In this document: piece by piece, positions 36,442 through 45,218 of the stretch
Numbering within the stretch: position 1 is the first letter of the stretch
Layout of the letters: every line of letters begins with the position of its first letter
DNA from: Paracoccus sp. N5
GTDB taxonomy: Bacteria; Pseudomonadota; Alphaproteobacteria; Rhodobacterales; Rhodobacteraceae
Direction: 5' to 3'
Assembly (NCBI RefSeq): GCF_000371965.1
Contig: NZ_AQUO01000001.1
Location: forward strand, 1,110,001 to 1,174,000
Length of the DNA: 64,000 nt
The notes under the pieces: model-generated
Databases searched by the model: none
Seen by the model: the letters and a program-made list of their open reading frames with translations, nothing else
What the model was told of the DNA's origin: nothing
Position numbers and translations under genes: made by a program

Positions 36442-37565
36442 CAGCGTTCTCCCGTGATGATGCGGCGGATATAGGTGTTCATGATCACCGCCACGAGCAG
36501 GATGACCCCCAGGAACACCCGGAAAAGCGAGCTTTCGGCATTGGCGAAGAACAGCCCCTGCTGGACGACGCCGAAGATGATCGCCCCCAGCGCCGCCCCG
36601 ATGACCGAGCCATAGCCGCCGGTCAGCAGCGCGCCGCCGATGACGACGCAGATGATCGCCTCGAATTCCTTCAGCAGGCCGCGGTCGGCAGCGGCCGAGC
36701 CGAATTCCATCACCTGACAGGCCGCGAAGACGCAGGCGCAGAAGGCCGAGAACATGAACATCAGGATCTTGACCCGGTTGACCGGCACGCCGACATAGCG
36801 CGCGGCCTGCGCCTCGCCGCCGGCGGCAAAGATCCAGTTGCCGAACTTGGTGCGCGTCAGCAGCCAATGCCCGAAGACGACAAGGGCAATCGCCCATACG
36901 ACCAGCATCGGCACGCCGTCCACGATGGGCTGACCGGCGCGGCTGCCGCGCGTGAAGGTGCCGATCCAGCCGTTATCGCCCATCCACTGGAACAGGCCGG
37001 TCAGGATCTTGCCGCCGAACAGCCAGGCAACCGGGTCGCCCTGCGCCTTTTCCGCGACGCCGCCGATGATCGTCTGGCGGGTGAAATAGACCGAGCCCCA
37101 GATCGTCAGTCCGCGCAGGATATACAGCGAGGCCAGCGTCACGATGAAGCTGGGAAGCCCGGTGCGGATGACCAGAAAGCCGTTCAGGGCGCCGATCGCG
37201 ACGCAGAACGCGAAGGTGAACAGGATTGCCGCCCACATCGGCCAGCCGAGATGCACGGCAAGGATCGCCATCACCACGCCCGAGAAGCCGATCATCGAGC
37301 CGGTGGAAAGATCGAATTCGCCCGAGATCATCAGCAGGCAGGCGCCCACGGCAATCACCATGAACTGGGCCGAGACGACGGTCCAGTTCATCACGCCTTC
37401 GGCGTTGAACATGCCGCTGTCCCCGGCGATCATGCCGAACAGGACGAAGACGAGGATGGTCCCGCAAATTCCGCCCAGTTCGGGGCGGATCAGCGCGCGG
37501 CGCAGGGGTGACATCTCCTTGACTCGCTCGTCCTTTGCGGGAGCGTTTGGAGTGGCGTCGGTCAT
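36441..37565 (-). CDS. Sugar ABC transporter permease of importer 2
   Basis: Permease of 374 residues with about ten membrane helices, MISGEFDLSTGSMIG (family motif) and FGNWIFAAGGEAQAARYVGV. It is longer than usual because of an insert (about 180-235: GDPVAWLFGGKILTGLFQWMG region) between helices. Start at 37565 is favoured by GAGGG six bases upstream over an ATG four codons earlier. Only one permease here, so a homodimer is likely, in contrast to importer 1. Confidence 0.88.
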   Translation of the reverse strand: MTDATPNAPAKDERVKEMSPLRRALIRPELGGICGTILVFVLFGMIAGDSGMFNAEGVMNWTVVSAQFMVIAVGACLLMISGEFDLSTGSMIGFSGVVMAILAVHLGWPMWAAILFTFAFCVAIGALNGFLVIRTGLPSFIVTLASLYILRGLTIWGSVYFTRQTIIGGVAEKAQGDPVAWLFGGKILTGLFQWMGDNGWIGTFTRGSRAGQPIVDGVPMLVVWAIALVVFGHWLLTRTKFGNWIFAAGGEAQAARYVGVPVNRVKILMFMFSAFCACVFAACQVMEFGSAAADRGLLKEFEAIICVVIGGALLTGGYGSVIGAALGAIIFGVVQQGLFFANAESSLFRVFLGVILLVAVIMNTYIRRIITGER

Positions 37566-37648
37566 GATTGCCCTCATAACTGGCGGGCCACCCGGCCCGA
37601 CTGGAAAAGTGGTCGGAGACGCGCGGACCGCGCCTCCGCCCGGTCCGA

Positions 37649-38590
37649 TCAGCGGAATTCGCCCGAAAGGGCTTCCACCTGTTCGATATTGTCCTTGGTG
37701 ACGAAGCCCGGCCCGGTGAAGATCGAATTCGCCGGCGCAACGCCATAACGGACATAGGCCGTCAGAACCTGGATCGGGATCGAGCCTTGCAGGAACGGCT
37801 GCTGGTCGATGGCGAAGTCGATGGTGTCATCCTTGATCGCCGCCGCGATATCGGCCGACAGGTCGAAGGTGCCGAAATAGATCTCGCCCTCCAGCCCCAT
37901 CTCCTTGACCGCGCGAATCGAGGGTTCGGCCGAGTTCGGGCCCAGCGCCAGAATCGCGCCGGTATCCGGGTTCGCGGTCAGGTAGGCCTTGACCTTGTTC
38001 TGGATTTCCGAGGGATCGATGCCGGAATCGATCATCTGGTTGCCCAGCTCCACCCCGATGCCCTCGGCAAATCCGCGGCAGCGTTCGACCGAGGCAGGGT
38101 TGGTAATGTAATGGTTCACGCAGACGAACGAGGTCACGCCCGCTTCCTTCGCCCGCTGGCCCGCACCCAGACCGGCCTCGTATTCCGGCTGCCCGACATG
38201 CAGCAGCGCCCCGAGCTGCTGGCTTTGCTCGACCGTGCCCGAATTCACCGTCACGACCGGGATGCCCTTCGCCACCGCATCCGAGATCGGGCCCTGCAAC
38301 ACGTTGAAATCGGCGATGGTGACGATGATCCCGTCCACGCCGGCCGCCGCCGCCTGCTGGACGATGCGGGCCATGTCGGCCAGATCGCCCGTCGGCGGGT
38401 TCCGGTATTCGGTGGTCACGCCCATCTGGTCATTGGTGACCTTGATCGCGTTCTTGATGACGTTGAACCAGCTGTCGCTGTCCGGACCGTGGCTGATCCA
38501 CACGAACTGCTCGCCCTCGGCCTGGGCGGCGCCGGCCAGGGCCGTCGTCGCCAATGCGGCGGCCACCAGTGCAGACTTGATCTTCCTCAT
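37649..38590 (-). CDS. Periplasmic sugar/inositol-binding protein of importer 2
   Basis: Peripla_BP_4-type binding protein, 313 residues, with a Sec signal peptide (about 1-24, AGAAQA). Features FVWISHGPDSDSWFNVIKNA, RNPPTGDLADMARIVQQA and the FAIDQQPFLQGSIPIQVL region resemble binding proteins next to iol genes in rhizobia, so inositol is a reasonable ligand (inference). GGGAGGAAGGAA precedes the ATG. Probably made in excess relative to the permease, as an 83-bp gap follows. Confidence 0.88.
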   Translation of the reverse strand: MRKIKSALVAAALATTALAGAAQAEGEQFVWISHGPDSDSWFNVIKNAIKVTNDQMGVTTEYRNPPTGDLADMARIVQQAAAAGVDGIIVTIADFNVLQGPISDAVAKGIPVVTVNSGTVEQSQQLGALLHVGQPEYEAGLGAGQRAKEAGVTSFVCVNHYITNPASVERCRGFAEGIGVELGNQMIDSGIDPSEIQNKVKAYLTANPDTGAILALGPNSAEPSIRAVKEMGLEGEIYFGTFDLSADIAAAIKDDTIDFAIDQQPFLQGSIPIQVLTAYVRYGVAPANSIFTGPGFVTKDNIEQVEALSGEFR

Positions 38591-38655
38591 TTCCTTCCTC
38601 CCATCTATGCCCCTGCTTGTTTATACCCGCCGGGGAAAGCGCGGGGTCGAACCTT

Positions 38656-39765
38656 TCAGGCCCTGCGGCGCCCGGACTGTTCGGCCAGCGCGCTTGCCAG
38701 CCGATCCGCATCCCAGCCCTCGTCGCAGGCGCGCGTCAGCAGATCCTGCTGGCTGGGCGGCGCAAGCCCACCGATCGGCGGGTCACGATCCAGATTGGTC
38801 GGGAAGGGATAGCCGTCCGCCGTGGCGGCGATCACCGCGCGCCGGCCCTCCGGCGACAGCGCGGCCAGATGCGGATAGACGGCCAGCGACATCGCCTCGC
38901 GGTCGAGCGACTCCATGTGCCGCGCGAAGGCCGAAGCGGTCTGGATCAGGTTGACCATCCGGGTCACGTCCGCGGTGCGGTTCTCGCCCGCCGCATGAAA
39001 CAGCGCCGGGCTGAAAAAGATCGCATCGCCCTTTTCCAGCGGCAGCTGGACGCAGTTTTCCTCGAAATAGTCCCGGAACTCGGGGCGGGTCGCCGCGATA
39101 TAGCCCGGCAGATAGTTCTGCGAATGCGGCAGCAGCTTCGTCGTGCCGCTTTCCACCGGCATGTCGCAATGCGCGACACCGCCCTGCAAGATCATCACCG
39201 GGCCCATGCGATGGATATGTTCGGGATACTCGGCCATCTGCTCGGGCGTCATGAAGCCGAGGTGATAGTCGCGATGCGGCGCCTGCGCCTTGCCGCCCGG
39301 ACGCACCTGGTTGACCTGCGTCGCAAGCTGATAGCCCGGCCCCAGCCATGCCCGGCAAGCCATGTCGATGACCGGGTTGGCCATGTAGCGGGCATAGACA
39401 TCGGGGGTACGAAGGCAAAGCTTCTGCAAGCTGTTCCAGATGCGGTCATTGGCGCCGGCTGCCGCGAAGTGATCGCCCGCGGCCTTGCCCGGCCCACGCT
39501 CGTCGGCGATGATGTCCCGGAACACCGCGCTTGCCGCGTCGATGGCCCCCAGATCCTTGAAGGCGCGCTTCACCACGAAGACGCCGGCGCCTTCGCCGAG
39601 GATCGCCCGCCACTCAGCGGCGACCGTTTCGGAGGCTCCCGCACCGTCGTATATCGGGATGCCTTTTTCGATCGCCGCAGCGGAAGGGCAAGTGGCTGTT
39701 GTCGTCGCGACCTCGACTTGCCGGCGGAATGCAGACAGGCTGATGTCGTCCGTAAGATCCTTCAT
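38656..39765 (-). CDS. Phytanoyl-CoA dioxygenase (PhyH) family protein
   Basis: Predicted Fe(II)/2-oxoglutarate dioxygenase of 369 residues. The metal triad is visible as HRDYH (His-x-Asp) and FHAAGENRT (distal His, with Arg for 2-oxoglutarate). It is the first gene of the importer 2 operon, starting 65 bp before the binding-protein gene, and its promoter has the proposed IolR operator. Such enzymes hydroxylate or O-demethylate diverse small molecules; acting on a modified (for example O-methylated) inositol is a guess from context. GGAGGA precedes the ATG. Confidence 0.82.
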   Translation of the reverse strand: MKDLTDDISLSAFRRQVEVATTTATCPSAAAIEKGIPIYDGAGASETVAAEWRAILGEGAGVFVVKRAFKDLGAIDAASAVFRDIIADERGPGKAAGDHFAAAGANDRIWNSLQKLCLRTPDVYARYMANPVIDMACRAWLGPGYQLATQVNQVRPGGKAQAPHRDYHLGFMTPEQMAEYPEHIHRMGPVMILQGGVAHCDMPVESGTTKLLPHSQNYLPGYIAATRPEFRDYFEENCVQLPLEKGDAIFFSPALFHAAGENRTADVTRMVNLIQTASAFARHMESLDREAMSLAVYPHLAALSPEGRRAVIAATADGYPFPTNLDRDPPIGGLAPPSQQDLLTRACDEGWDADRLASALAEQSGRRRA

Positions 39766-39857
39766 CGAGGTCCTCCCCTCCATCGCATCCATCTGTGGCC
39801 TCTGCGGCAGCATGCGTTCGCGCTGCCATCTGCAAAAATTGCCAATAAATGCGTTCT

Positions 39858-39890
39858 GCAAAAAATATTGCCGACCATGACCTGAGTCAA
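39858..39890 (-). promoter_or_regulatory. Promoter and operator of the PhyH/importer 2 operon
   Basis: On the minus strand, -35 TTGACT (39890-39885), 17-bp spacer, -10 TATTTT (39867-39862). The palindrome GCAAAAAATATTGC (39858-39871) fits GCAA-N6-TTGC exactly and covers the -10. A shorter GCAA-AAA-TTGC lies at 39832-39842. Confidence 0.7.
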
Positions 39891-39975
39891 CACAAAACTC
39901 ATCGGCGTCGAGCCTCGACGGCCACCGACCAAGCCCCGCCAGGGAAAGCGCAGCGCAGCCGTTGCCACCGGCTCA

Positions 39976-40770
39976 TCAGAACATATGGGCAACCTCGGGC
40001 GCGGGAACAAAACGCCATTTGCGCAGCGGGCCCGCCATGACGTTCAGATAATACATCTCGAAACCGACGGGGACGCCGCAGGGATGATGCCCGCGCGGAA
40101 CCAGGACGACATCGCCGTCGCGGACCGTCATCGTCTCGTCCAGGCTGCCGTCGTCGGTATAGACGCGCTGGAAGCCGAAGCCGTCGGGCGGATTCAGCCG
40201 GTGATAATAGGTTTCCTCCAGATAGGTGATGCGGGGGAAATCGTCCTCGTCGTGCCGGTGGCTGGGATAGGAGGACCAGTTGCCCGCGGGCGTAAAGACC
40301 TCGGTCACCAGCAGGCTGTCGGCGACCGGATCGGCCTCCATCGCGATATTGTTGATGAAACGGGTGTTCGAGCCCTCGCCACGCTGCGTCAGCGCGATCC
40401 CCTCGGGGCCGAGGCGCCGCGCCTCGTGCCCACCATGTCCGGGGGCGGCGCAGACCGCGATGACGCAATCGGTCCGGGCCACGGCCTGCCATCGCTGGCC
40501 GTTCGGAACATAGAGGCTGTGCGGCGGCGTCTTTTCGAAGACATCCATGCGATCGCCCAGGATGCCCCAATCCCTGCCGGCGGCGTGGAAGGCGGCCTTG
40601 CCCTCGACCATCACCAGGATGACCTCGTTGCCGCCGGTATCCTCGGCGACGGTTTGACCGGGGCGCAGCCGGTAAAGGCCGAAGCCGACATATCTCCAGC
40701 CGGCGGACCTTGGCGTCACATCGAAGATCTTGCCGTTCGTGGCGGGCGGTTTCAGCAGCAGGTTGCTCAT
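39976..40770 (-). CDS. iolB: 5-deoxy-glucuronate isomerase
   Basis: Isomerises 5-deoxy-glucuronate to 2-deoxy-5-keto-gluconate in myo-inositol catabolism. 264 residues, bicupin. Conserved stretches SSYPSHRHDEDDFPRITYLEE and YYHRLNPPDGFGFQRVY hold the metal-binding His/Glu. Its ATG overlaps the stop of the small membrane-protein gene (ATGA). Last gene of the iolD operon. Confidence 0.94.
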   Translation of the reverse strand: MSNLLLKPPATNGKIFDVTPRSAGWRYVGFGLYRLRPGQTVAEDTGGNEVILVMVEGKAAFHAAGRDWGILGDRMDVFEKTPPHSLYVPNGQRWQAVARTDCVIAVCAAPGHGGHEARRLGPEGIALTQRGEGSNTRFINNIAMEADPVADSLLVTEVFTPAGNWSSYPSHRHDEDDFPRITYLEETYYHRLNPPDGFGFQRVYTDDGSLDETMTVRDGDVVLVPRGHHPCGVPVGFEMYYLNVMAGPLRKWRFVPAPEVAHMF

Positions 40771-40958
40771 CTGTCCTCTCCGGGCGGTTTGAAGGTCACG
40801 AAGAAACGCCAAGCCGCATACAGTCCGATGGCGGCAAAGATCACGCCGAAGACGGGCGCGCCGGAGGTGAATTCGAACAGCCCCCAGCCTAGGGTCAGGA
40901 CAACCAGCAGCAGCCGGATCCAGAGCGGGCGATAGAATGGGTCGTCAAGATCGAACAT
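40767..40958 (-). CDS. Small two-helix membrane protein inside the iol operon
   Basis: Protein of 63 residues, MFDLDDPFYRPLWIRLLLV at the start, with two membrane helices (about 12-30 and 35-52) and a basic tail. It sits between iolC and iolB, coupled to iolB by an ATGA overlap, so it is a real gene. Function unknown; I recall no characterised homologue. Confidence 0.75.
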   Translation of the reverse strand: MFDLDDPFYRPLWIRLLLVVLTLGWGLFEFTSGAPVFGVIFAAIGLYAAWRFFVTFKPPGEDR

Positions 40959-40970
40959 GGCGCGGACCTT

Positions 40971-42887
40971 TCAGGATCGTTGCGCCTGCCGGCGCGCCTC
41001 GTCCCAGATGTCGCACAGGTTTCGATAGCGCGCAGCCATTTCCTCGACCGCCGCCGCATCGTCCATCTCGCCCGCCAGCCAGCGCCGCGCCACCGCGCCG
41101 AAGATCGTGCGGCCGACGGCGAAGCCCTTGACCAACTCGAAGCCGGCCGCGACCTGGAAGCTGGCGCGCAGCTCCTCCTCGGGGGCGTCGAGGCCCAGAA
41201 CCACGATGCCGCGGGTGTGGCGGTCGTGCTCCTTGATGGCGGCGATGGCGTTTTGCCACGCTGCGGCGGTCGTCATCGGCTCCAGCTTCCACCAGTCGGG
41301 CCAGATCCCGGCGGCGTAGAACTGTCGGATCAGAGTCGCGGTGGTCTGCTCGTCCACCGGGCCGACCTTGGATGGAATGATCTCCAGCAGGAACTCCAGC
41401 CCGTTGCGGCGGGCCGCCGTGAACAGCCGCTTCACGGTGGCCTCCTGCACGGCGCGCGTCTCGGCATCGTCCTCGGGATGGCAGAAGCACAGCACCTTGA
41501 CCACGTTCTCGCGCGCCCATTCGGCCAGCGCGCCGCAATCGGGACCAAGCTCCGGCTCCAGGTCCAGCGGCCGCGAGCCCGGCCATTCGCAGGGCCGCCC
41601 GATCCACAGCCCCGTCCCCGAGGCCCGATGCAGCGCCCGGCGCCCGATGCGGTTGTCGCAGAGGATGCCATAGCCGGGCTGGCCGTCAGCAACCTTCAAG
41701 GCGGCTTGCAGGCACAGCTCCTTGAAGGCGCCGCCCTTTGCCAGCGTGTAGCCTTCCATCTCCTCTAACTGGAGGCGGTGGTCGAAGGCAAAGACCCGCA
41801 TGGTCGACCAGTCGCCGCCCATCCGGCCCTGGCGGTTCGTGGCCCAATGGATTTGCTCAAGCTCGGCGTCGTTGCGCAGGTCCGGCCGCAGCACGCCGCG
41901 CTTCAGGAAGAACTCCAGCTCCGCCAGCGACGGATAGGCCGGCGTGCAGCCGTGGCGCGAGACGGCGAAGGCGCCGCAGGCATTGGCGTATTCCAGCGTG
42001 CGCGGCCAGTCCTCGCCGTCCAGCCAGCCCTTCATCAGCCCCGAGAAGAAGCCGTCGCCCGCGCCCAGCACGTTGAACACCTCGATCGGGAAGCCGGGGC
42101 CGCTCTGGCCGTCATCGAGGCTGTCCGGGATCGCCCCCTCGAAGGCCACCGCGCCGGCCGCGCCGCGCTTGCAGACCAGCGTGGCGCCCGAGACCGCGCG
42201 CACCGCGCGCAGCGCCGCGATCGTGTCGGTCGAGCCGCCGGCGATGTGGAACTCCTCCTCGGTGCCGACGATCAGGTCGAAGAGATGCAGCGTCGATTGC
42301 AGCTTGGCGGTGACGGCGGCGCTTTCCACGAACCGGCTCTCGCCCGCGCCATGCCCGGCCAGGCCCCAGAGGTTCGGCCGGTAATCGATGTCCAGCGCCG
42401 TCTTCGCGCCGTGCTTGCGCGCCAGTTCCAGCGCCTTCAGCACCGCCGCCTCGGTGCGGGGATGCGACAGATGCGTGCCGGTCGCCAGCACCGAGCGCGC
42501 CTCGGCGATGAAGCCCTCGTCGATATCCGCCTCGGACAGCGCCATGTCGGCGCAGTTCTCGCGATAGAAGATCAGCGGGAAGCTGTCCTCGTCGCGGATG
42601 CCCAAGAGCACCAGCGCCGTCAGCCGCTCGCGATCGGTCGCGACCCCGCGCACATCAACGCCTTCGCGCGCCAACTGCTCGCGGATGAAGCGGCCCATAT
42701 GCTCATCGCCGACCCGGGTGATCACCGCCGAGCGCAGCCCCAGCCGCGCCGTGCCGCAGGCGATATTGGTCGGAGAACCGCCGATATACTTGGCGAACGA
42801 CCCCATGTCCTCCAGCCGCCCGCCGACCTGCTGGCCATACAAGTCAACCGATGAACGGCCGATGGTGATAACGTCTAGCGATTTCAT
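40971..42887 (-). CDS. iolC: 5-dehydro-2-deoxygluconokinase fused to a DUF2090 aldolase-like domain
   Basis: 638 residues in two domains. Residues 1 to about 325 are a PfkB kinase that phosphorylates 2-deoxy-5-keto-gluconate: GGSPTNIA near 36-43 and catalytic GAGDGF with Asp278. Residues about 330-638 form DUF2090, a class I aldolase-like TIM barrel (VFAFDHRLQLEEME, LLEIIPSK, KLEPM, GLDAPEE). In this fused form the second domain is thought to take the place of IolJ, cleaving the product to malonic semialdehyde and DHAP. No separate iolJ is in the window. Same operon as iolB and iolE. Confidence 0.93.
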   Translation of the reverse strand: MKSLDVITIGRSSVDLYGQQVGGRLEDMGSFAKYIGGSPTNIACGTARLGLRSAVITRVGDEHMGRFIREQLAREGVDVRGVATDRERLTALVLLGIRDEDSFPLIFYRENCADMALSEADIDEGFIAEARSVLATGTHLSHPRTEAAVLKALELARKHGAKTALDIDYRPNLWGLAGHGAGESRFVESAAVTAKLQSTLHLFDLIVGTEEEFHIAGGSTDTIAALRAVRAVSGATLVCKRGAAGAVAFEGAIPDSLDDGQSGPGFPIEVFNVLGAGDGFFSGLMKGWLDGEDWPRTLEYANACGAFAVSRHGCTPAYPSLAELEFFLKRGVLRPDLRNDAELEQIHWATNRQGRMGGDWSTMRVFAFDHRLQLEEMEGYTLAKGGAFKELCLQAALKVADGQPGYGILCDNRIGRRALHRASGTGLWIGRPCEWPGSRPLDLEPELGPDCGALAEWARENVVKVLCFCHPEDDAETRAVQEATVKRLFTAARRNGLEFLLEIIPSKVGPVDEQTTATLIRQFYAAGIWPDWWKLEPMTTAAAWQNAIAAIKEHDRHTRGIVVLGLDAPEEELRASFQVAAGFELVKGFAVGRTIFGAVARRWLAGEMDDAAAVEEMAARYRNLCDIWDEARRQAQRS

Positions 42888-42933
42888 CTGCTCCCCCCGT
42901 CATGCGCCCCCTCGCCGGGCACCCCGCATCAAA

Positions 42934-44082
42934 TCAGACCGCCACCGGCGTCAGCCAGGACTGGCCGTCCTCCTCGTGGCTGTCCACGACCGCTTCGACG
43001 AAGGCCACGCCCTTCAGCCCGTCATGGGCCAGCGGCAGGTTCTGGCCCAGCAGGCTGGGCGCGCGCCCCTCGCGCCGGGCGCGGATCGCCTCGGCGAAAC
43101 CGGCATAGAGGTTGGCAAAGGCCTCCAGATAGCCCTCGGGATGGCCGGGCGGCGTGCGGATGCGCAGCCTGGCGTCCTCGGACAGGTCACCGGCGCCGCG
43201 CTTGATGATCTGCACGCGGCCGTCCAGCGGGGTGAAGACCAGCTCGTTCGGCTGTTCCTGGAACCATTGCAGCGAGCCCTTCTCGCCAAAGACCCGCAGC
43301 CGCACGCCGTTGGAATTGCCGATGGCGACCTGCGAGGACCACAGCAAGCCCCGCGCCCCGCCCTGATAGCGCATCATCACATGGGCGTTGTCGTCCAGCG
43401 CCCGGCCACCGACAAAGGTCGCCAGATCGGCGGTCAGGCTTTCCAGCGTCAGGCCGGTGACGAAACCCGCCAGGTGATAGGCATGGGTGCCGATGTCGCC
43501 GATGGAGCCGCCCCGCCCGTTCTTCTTCGGGTCAGTGCGCCAAGCGGCCTGGGCATTGCCCGACTGCTCGATGGCGGTCGCCATCCATTCCAGCGGATAT
43601 TCCACCTGCACGGTGCGGATCGCGCCGAGCTCGCCACGGGCGACGCGGACGCGGGCCTCGTGCACCATCGGATAGCCGGAATAGGTATAGGTCACGCCGA
43701 CGAAGCGGCCGCTCTCGCGCGCCAGCTTTTCCAGCGCCACGGCATCCTCCAGCGTCGCGGTCAGGGGCTTTTCGCAGATCACGTCGAAGCCTGCCTCGAT
43801 CAGCGCCTTGGCGATCGGGTAATGGGTGAAGTTCGGCGTGCAGATCGCCACCGCATCGACGCGATCCGCGCGCCCGGCCTCGCCCGCGATCAGTTCCTGA
43901 TAGGTGCCATAGCTGCGGGCCGGGTCCAGCCCCTGCGAGATCGCGAAGGCGCGGCCGCGCTGGGGATCGACGTCGAAGGCGCCGGCCACCAGCTGCCATT
44001 GCCCGTCCAGCCGCGAGGCGAGGCGATGGATATTGCCGATATAGGCGCCCTGCCCGCCGCCAACCATTCCAAGACGTAGCAT
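42934..44082 (-). CDS. Gfo/Idh/MocA family oxidoreductase
   Basis: NAD(P)-dependent dehydrogenase of 382 residues. Rossmann start LRLGMVGGGQGAYIG, VICEKPLTAT with the catalytic Lys near 97, and DIGTHAYHLAGFV. Probably acts on an inositol isomer or a keto-inositol, given the operon. Closely similar to the gene at 54504-55721. Two ATGs six bases apart; the second has the better SD distance (GGAGGA). Lies 2 bp after the isomerase gene's stop. Confidence 0.88.
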   Translation of the reverse strand: MLRLGMVGGGQGAYIGNIHRLASRLDGQWQLVAGAFDVDPQRGRAFAISQGLDPARSYGTYQELIAGEAGRADRVDAVAICTPNFTHYPIAKALIEAGFDVICEKPLTATLEDAVALEKLARESGRFVGVTYTYSGYPMVHEARVRVARGELGAIRTVQVEYPLEWMATAIEQSGNAQAAWRTDPKKNGRGGSIGDIGTHAYHLAGFVTGLTLESLTADLATFVGGRALDDNAHVMMRYQGGARGLLWSSQVAIGNSNGVRLRVFGEKGSLQWFQEQPNELVFTPLDGRVQIIKRGAGDLSEDARLRIRTPPGHPEGYLEAFANLYAGFAEAIRARREGRAPSLLGQNLPLAHDGLKGVAFVEAVVDSHEEDGQSWLTPVAV

Positions 44083-44084
44083 GG

Positions 44085-45149
44085 TCATTCCTCCAGTCCG
44101 AGCATCGCCCGGTTGGCGCGGCGATTGGCGCCGGATTTCACGAAATCGTCGAAGGCGCGGTCCGACACCCGGATGATGTGGTCGGCGATGAAGCGCGCGC
44201 CCTCGCGGGCGCCGTCCTCGGGGTTCTTGACGAAGCATTCCCATTCCAGCACCGCCCAGCCGTCGAAGCCGTAGGTCGTCAGCTTGGTGAAGATCGCCCC
44301 GAAATCGACCTGCCCATCGCCGGGCGAACGGAAGCGGCCGGCGCGCTTGCTCCATGGCTGATAGCCGCCATAGGCGCCGGACTTGCCATCGGGCCGGAAC
44401 TCGGCGTCCTTGACGTGGAAGGTCTTGATGCGCTCGTGGTAGTGGTCGATGAAGGCCAGGTAATCCAGCGCCTGCAGCACGAAATGGCTGGGGTCATACA
44501 TCAGGTTGGCACGGGGGTGGTTGCCGACCCTTTCCAGGAAATATTCCCAGCTATGGCCGTCATGCAGATCCTCGCAGGGGTGGATCTCGTAGCAGAGATC
44601 CACGCCATGCGCGTCGAAATCATTCAGGATCGGCATCCAGCGTTTCGCCAGTTCAGTGAAGCCTTCCTCGACCAGCCCCTCGGGCCATTGCGGATAGGGG
44701 TAAAGATAAGGCCACAGCAACGCGCCCGAGAAGGTCACATGCCGGTCGATGCCCAGCCGTTGCGAGGCGCGGGCCGCGAAACGCAGCTGCTCCTCGGCCC
44801 AGGCGCGACGCGCGGCCGGGTTGCCGCGCACAGGCTCGGGCGCGAAGCTGTCCATGATGACGTCATGGGCCGGATGCACCGCCACCAGCTGCCCGGTGAT
44901 ATGCGAGGCGAATTCGGTGATCTGAAGGCCGTTGTCGGCCAGCATCCCCTTGATCTCGTCGCAATAGGCATCGCTTTCGGCGGCCTTCGCCATGTCGATC
45001 AGGCGCGTGTCCCAGGTCGGGATCTGGACGCCCTTGAAGCCCTTCTCGGCCGCCCATTTCGCCAGGCTGGGCAGCGAGTTATAGGGCGCCTCATCGGCCG
45101 CGAATTGCGCCAGGAAGACGCCCGGCCCCTTGATGGTCTGCATCATCAT
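44085..45149 (-). CDS. Sugar phosphate isomerase/epimerase (AP_endonuc_2 TIM barrel)
   Basis: Xylose-isomerase-like TIM barrel protein of 354 residues, with metal-ligand residues in VDLCYEIHPCED, YDPSHFV, FHVKDAEF and WAVLEWEC. Likely isomerises or epimerises an inosose; this gene plus the Gfo/Idh gene next to it form a pair common in iol clusters. Three consecutive ATGs follow GGAGGC; the third (45143) has the best spacing. Confidence 0.88.
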   Translation of the reverse strand: MMMQTIKGPGVFLAQFAADEAPYNSLPSLAKWAAEKGFKGVQIPTWDTRLIDMAKAAESDAYCDEIKGMLADNGLQITEFASHITGQLVAVHPAHDVIMDSFAPEPVRGNPAARRAWAEEQLRFAARASQRLGIDRHVTFSGALLWPYLYPYPQWPEGLVEEGFTELAKRWMPILNDFDAHGVDLCYEIHPCEDLHDGHSWEYFLERVGNHPRANLMYDPSHFVLQALDYLAFIDHYHERIKTFHVKDAEFRPDGKSGAYGGYQPWSKRAGRFRSPGDGQVDFGAIFTKLTTYGFDGWAVLEWECFVKNPEDGAREGARFIADHIIRVSDRAFDDFVKSGANRRANRAMLGLEE

Positions 45150-45218
45150 GCCTCCAGGCCTGTTGCCGGCATGGTCGAACCGTCGCGGCGGGACGACTCG
45201 TCGCCCCGCCAACCGGGT

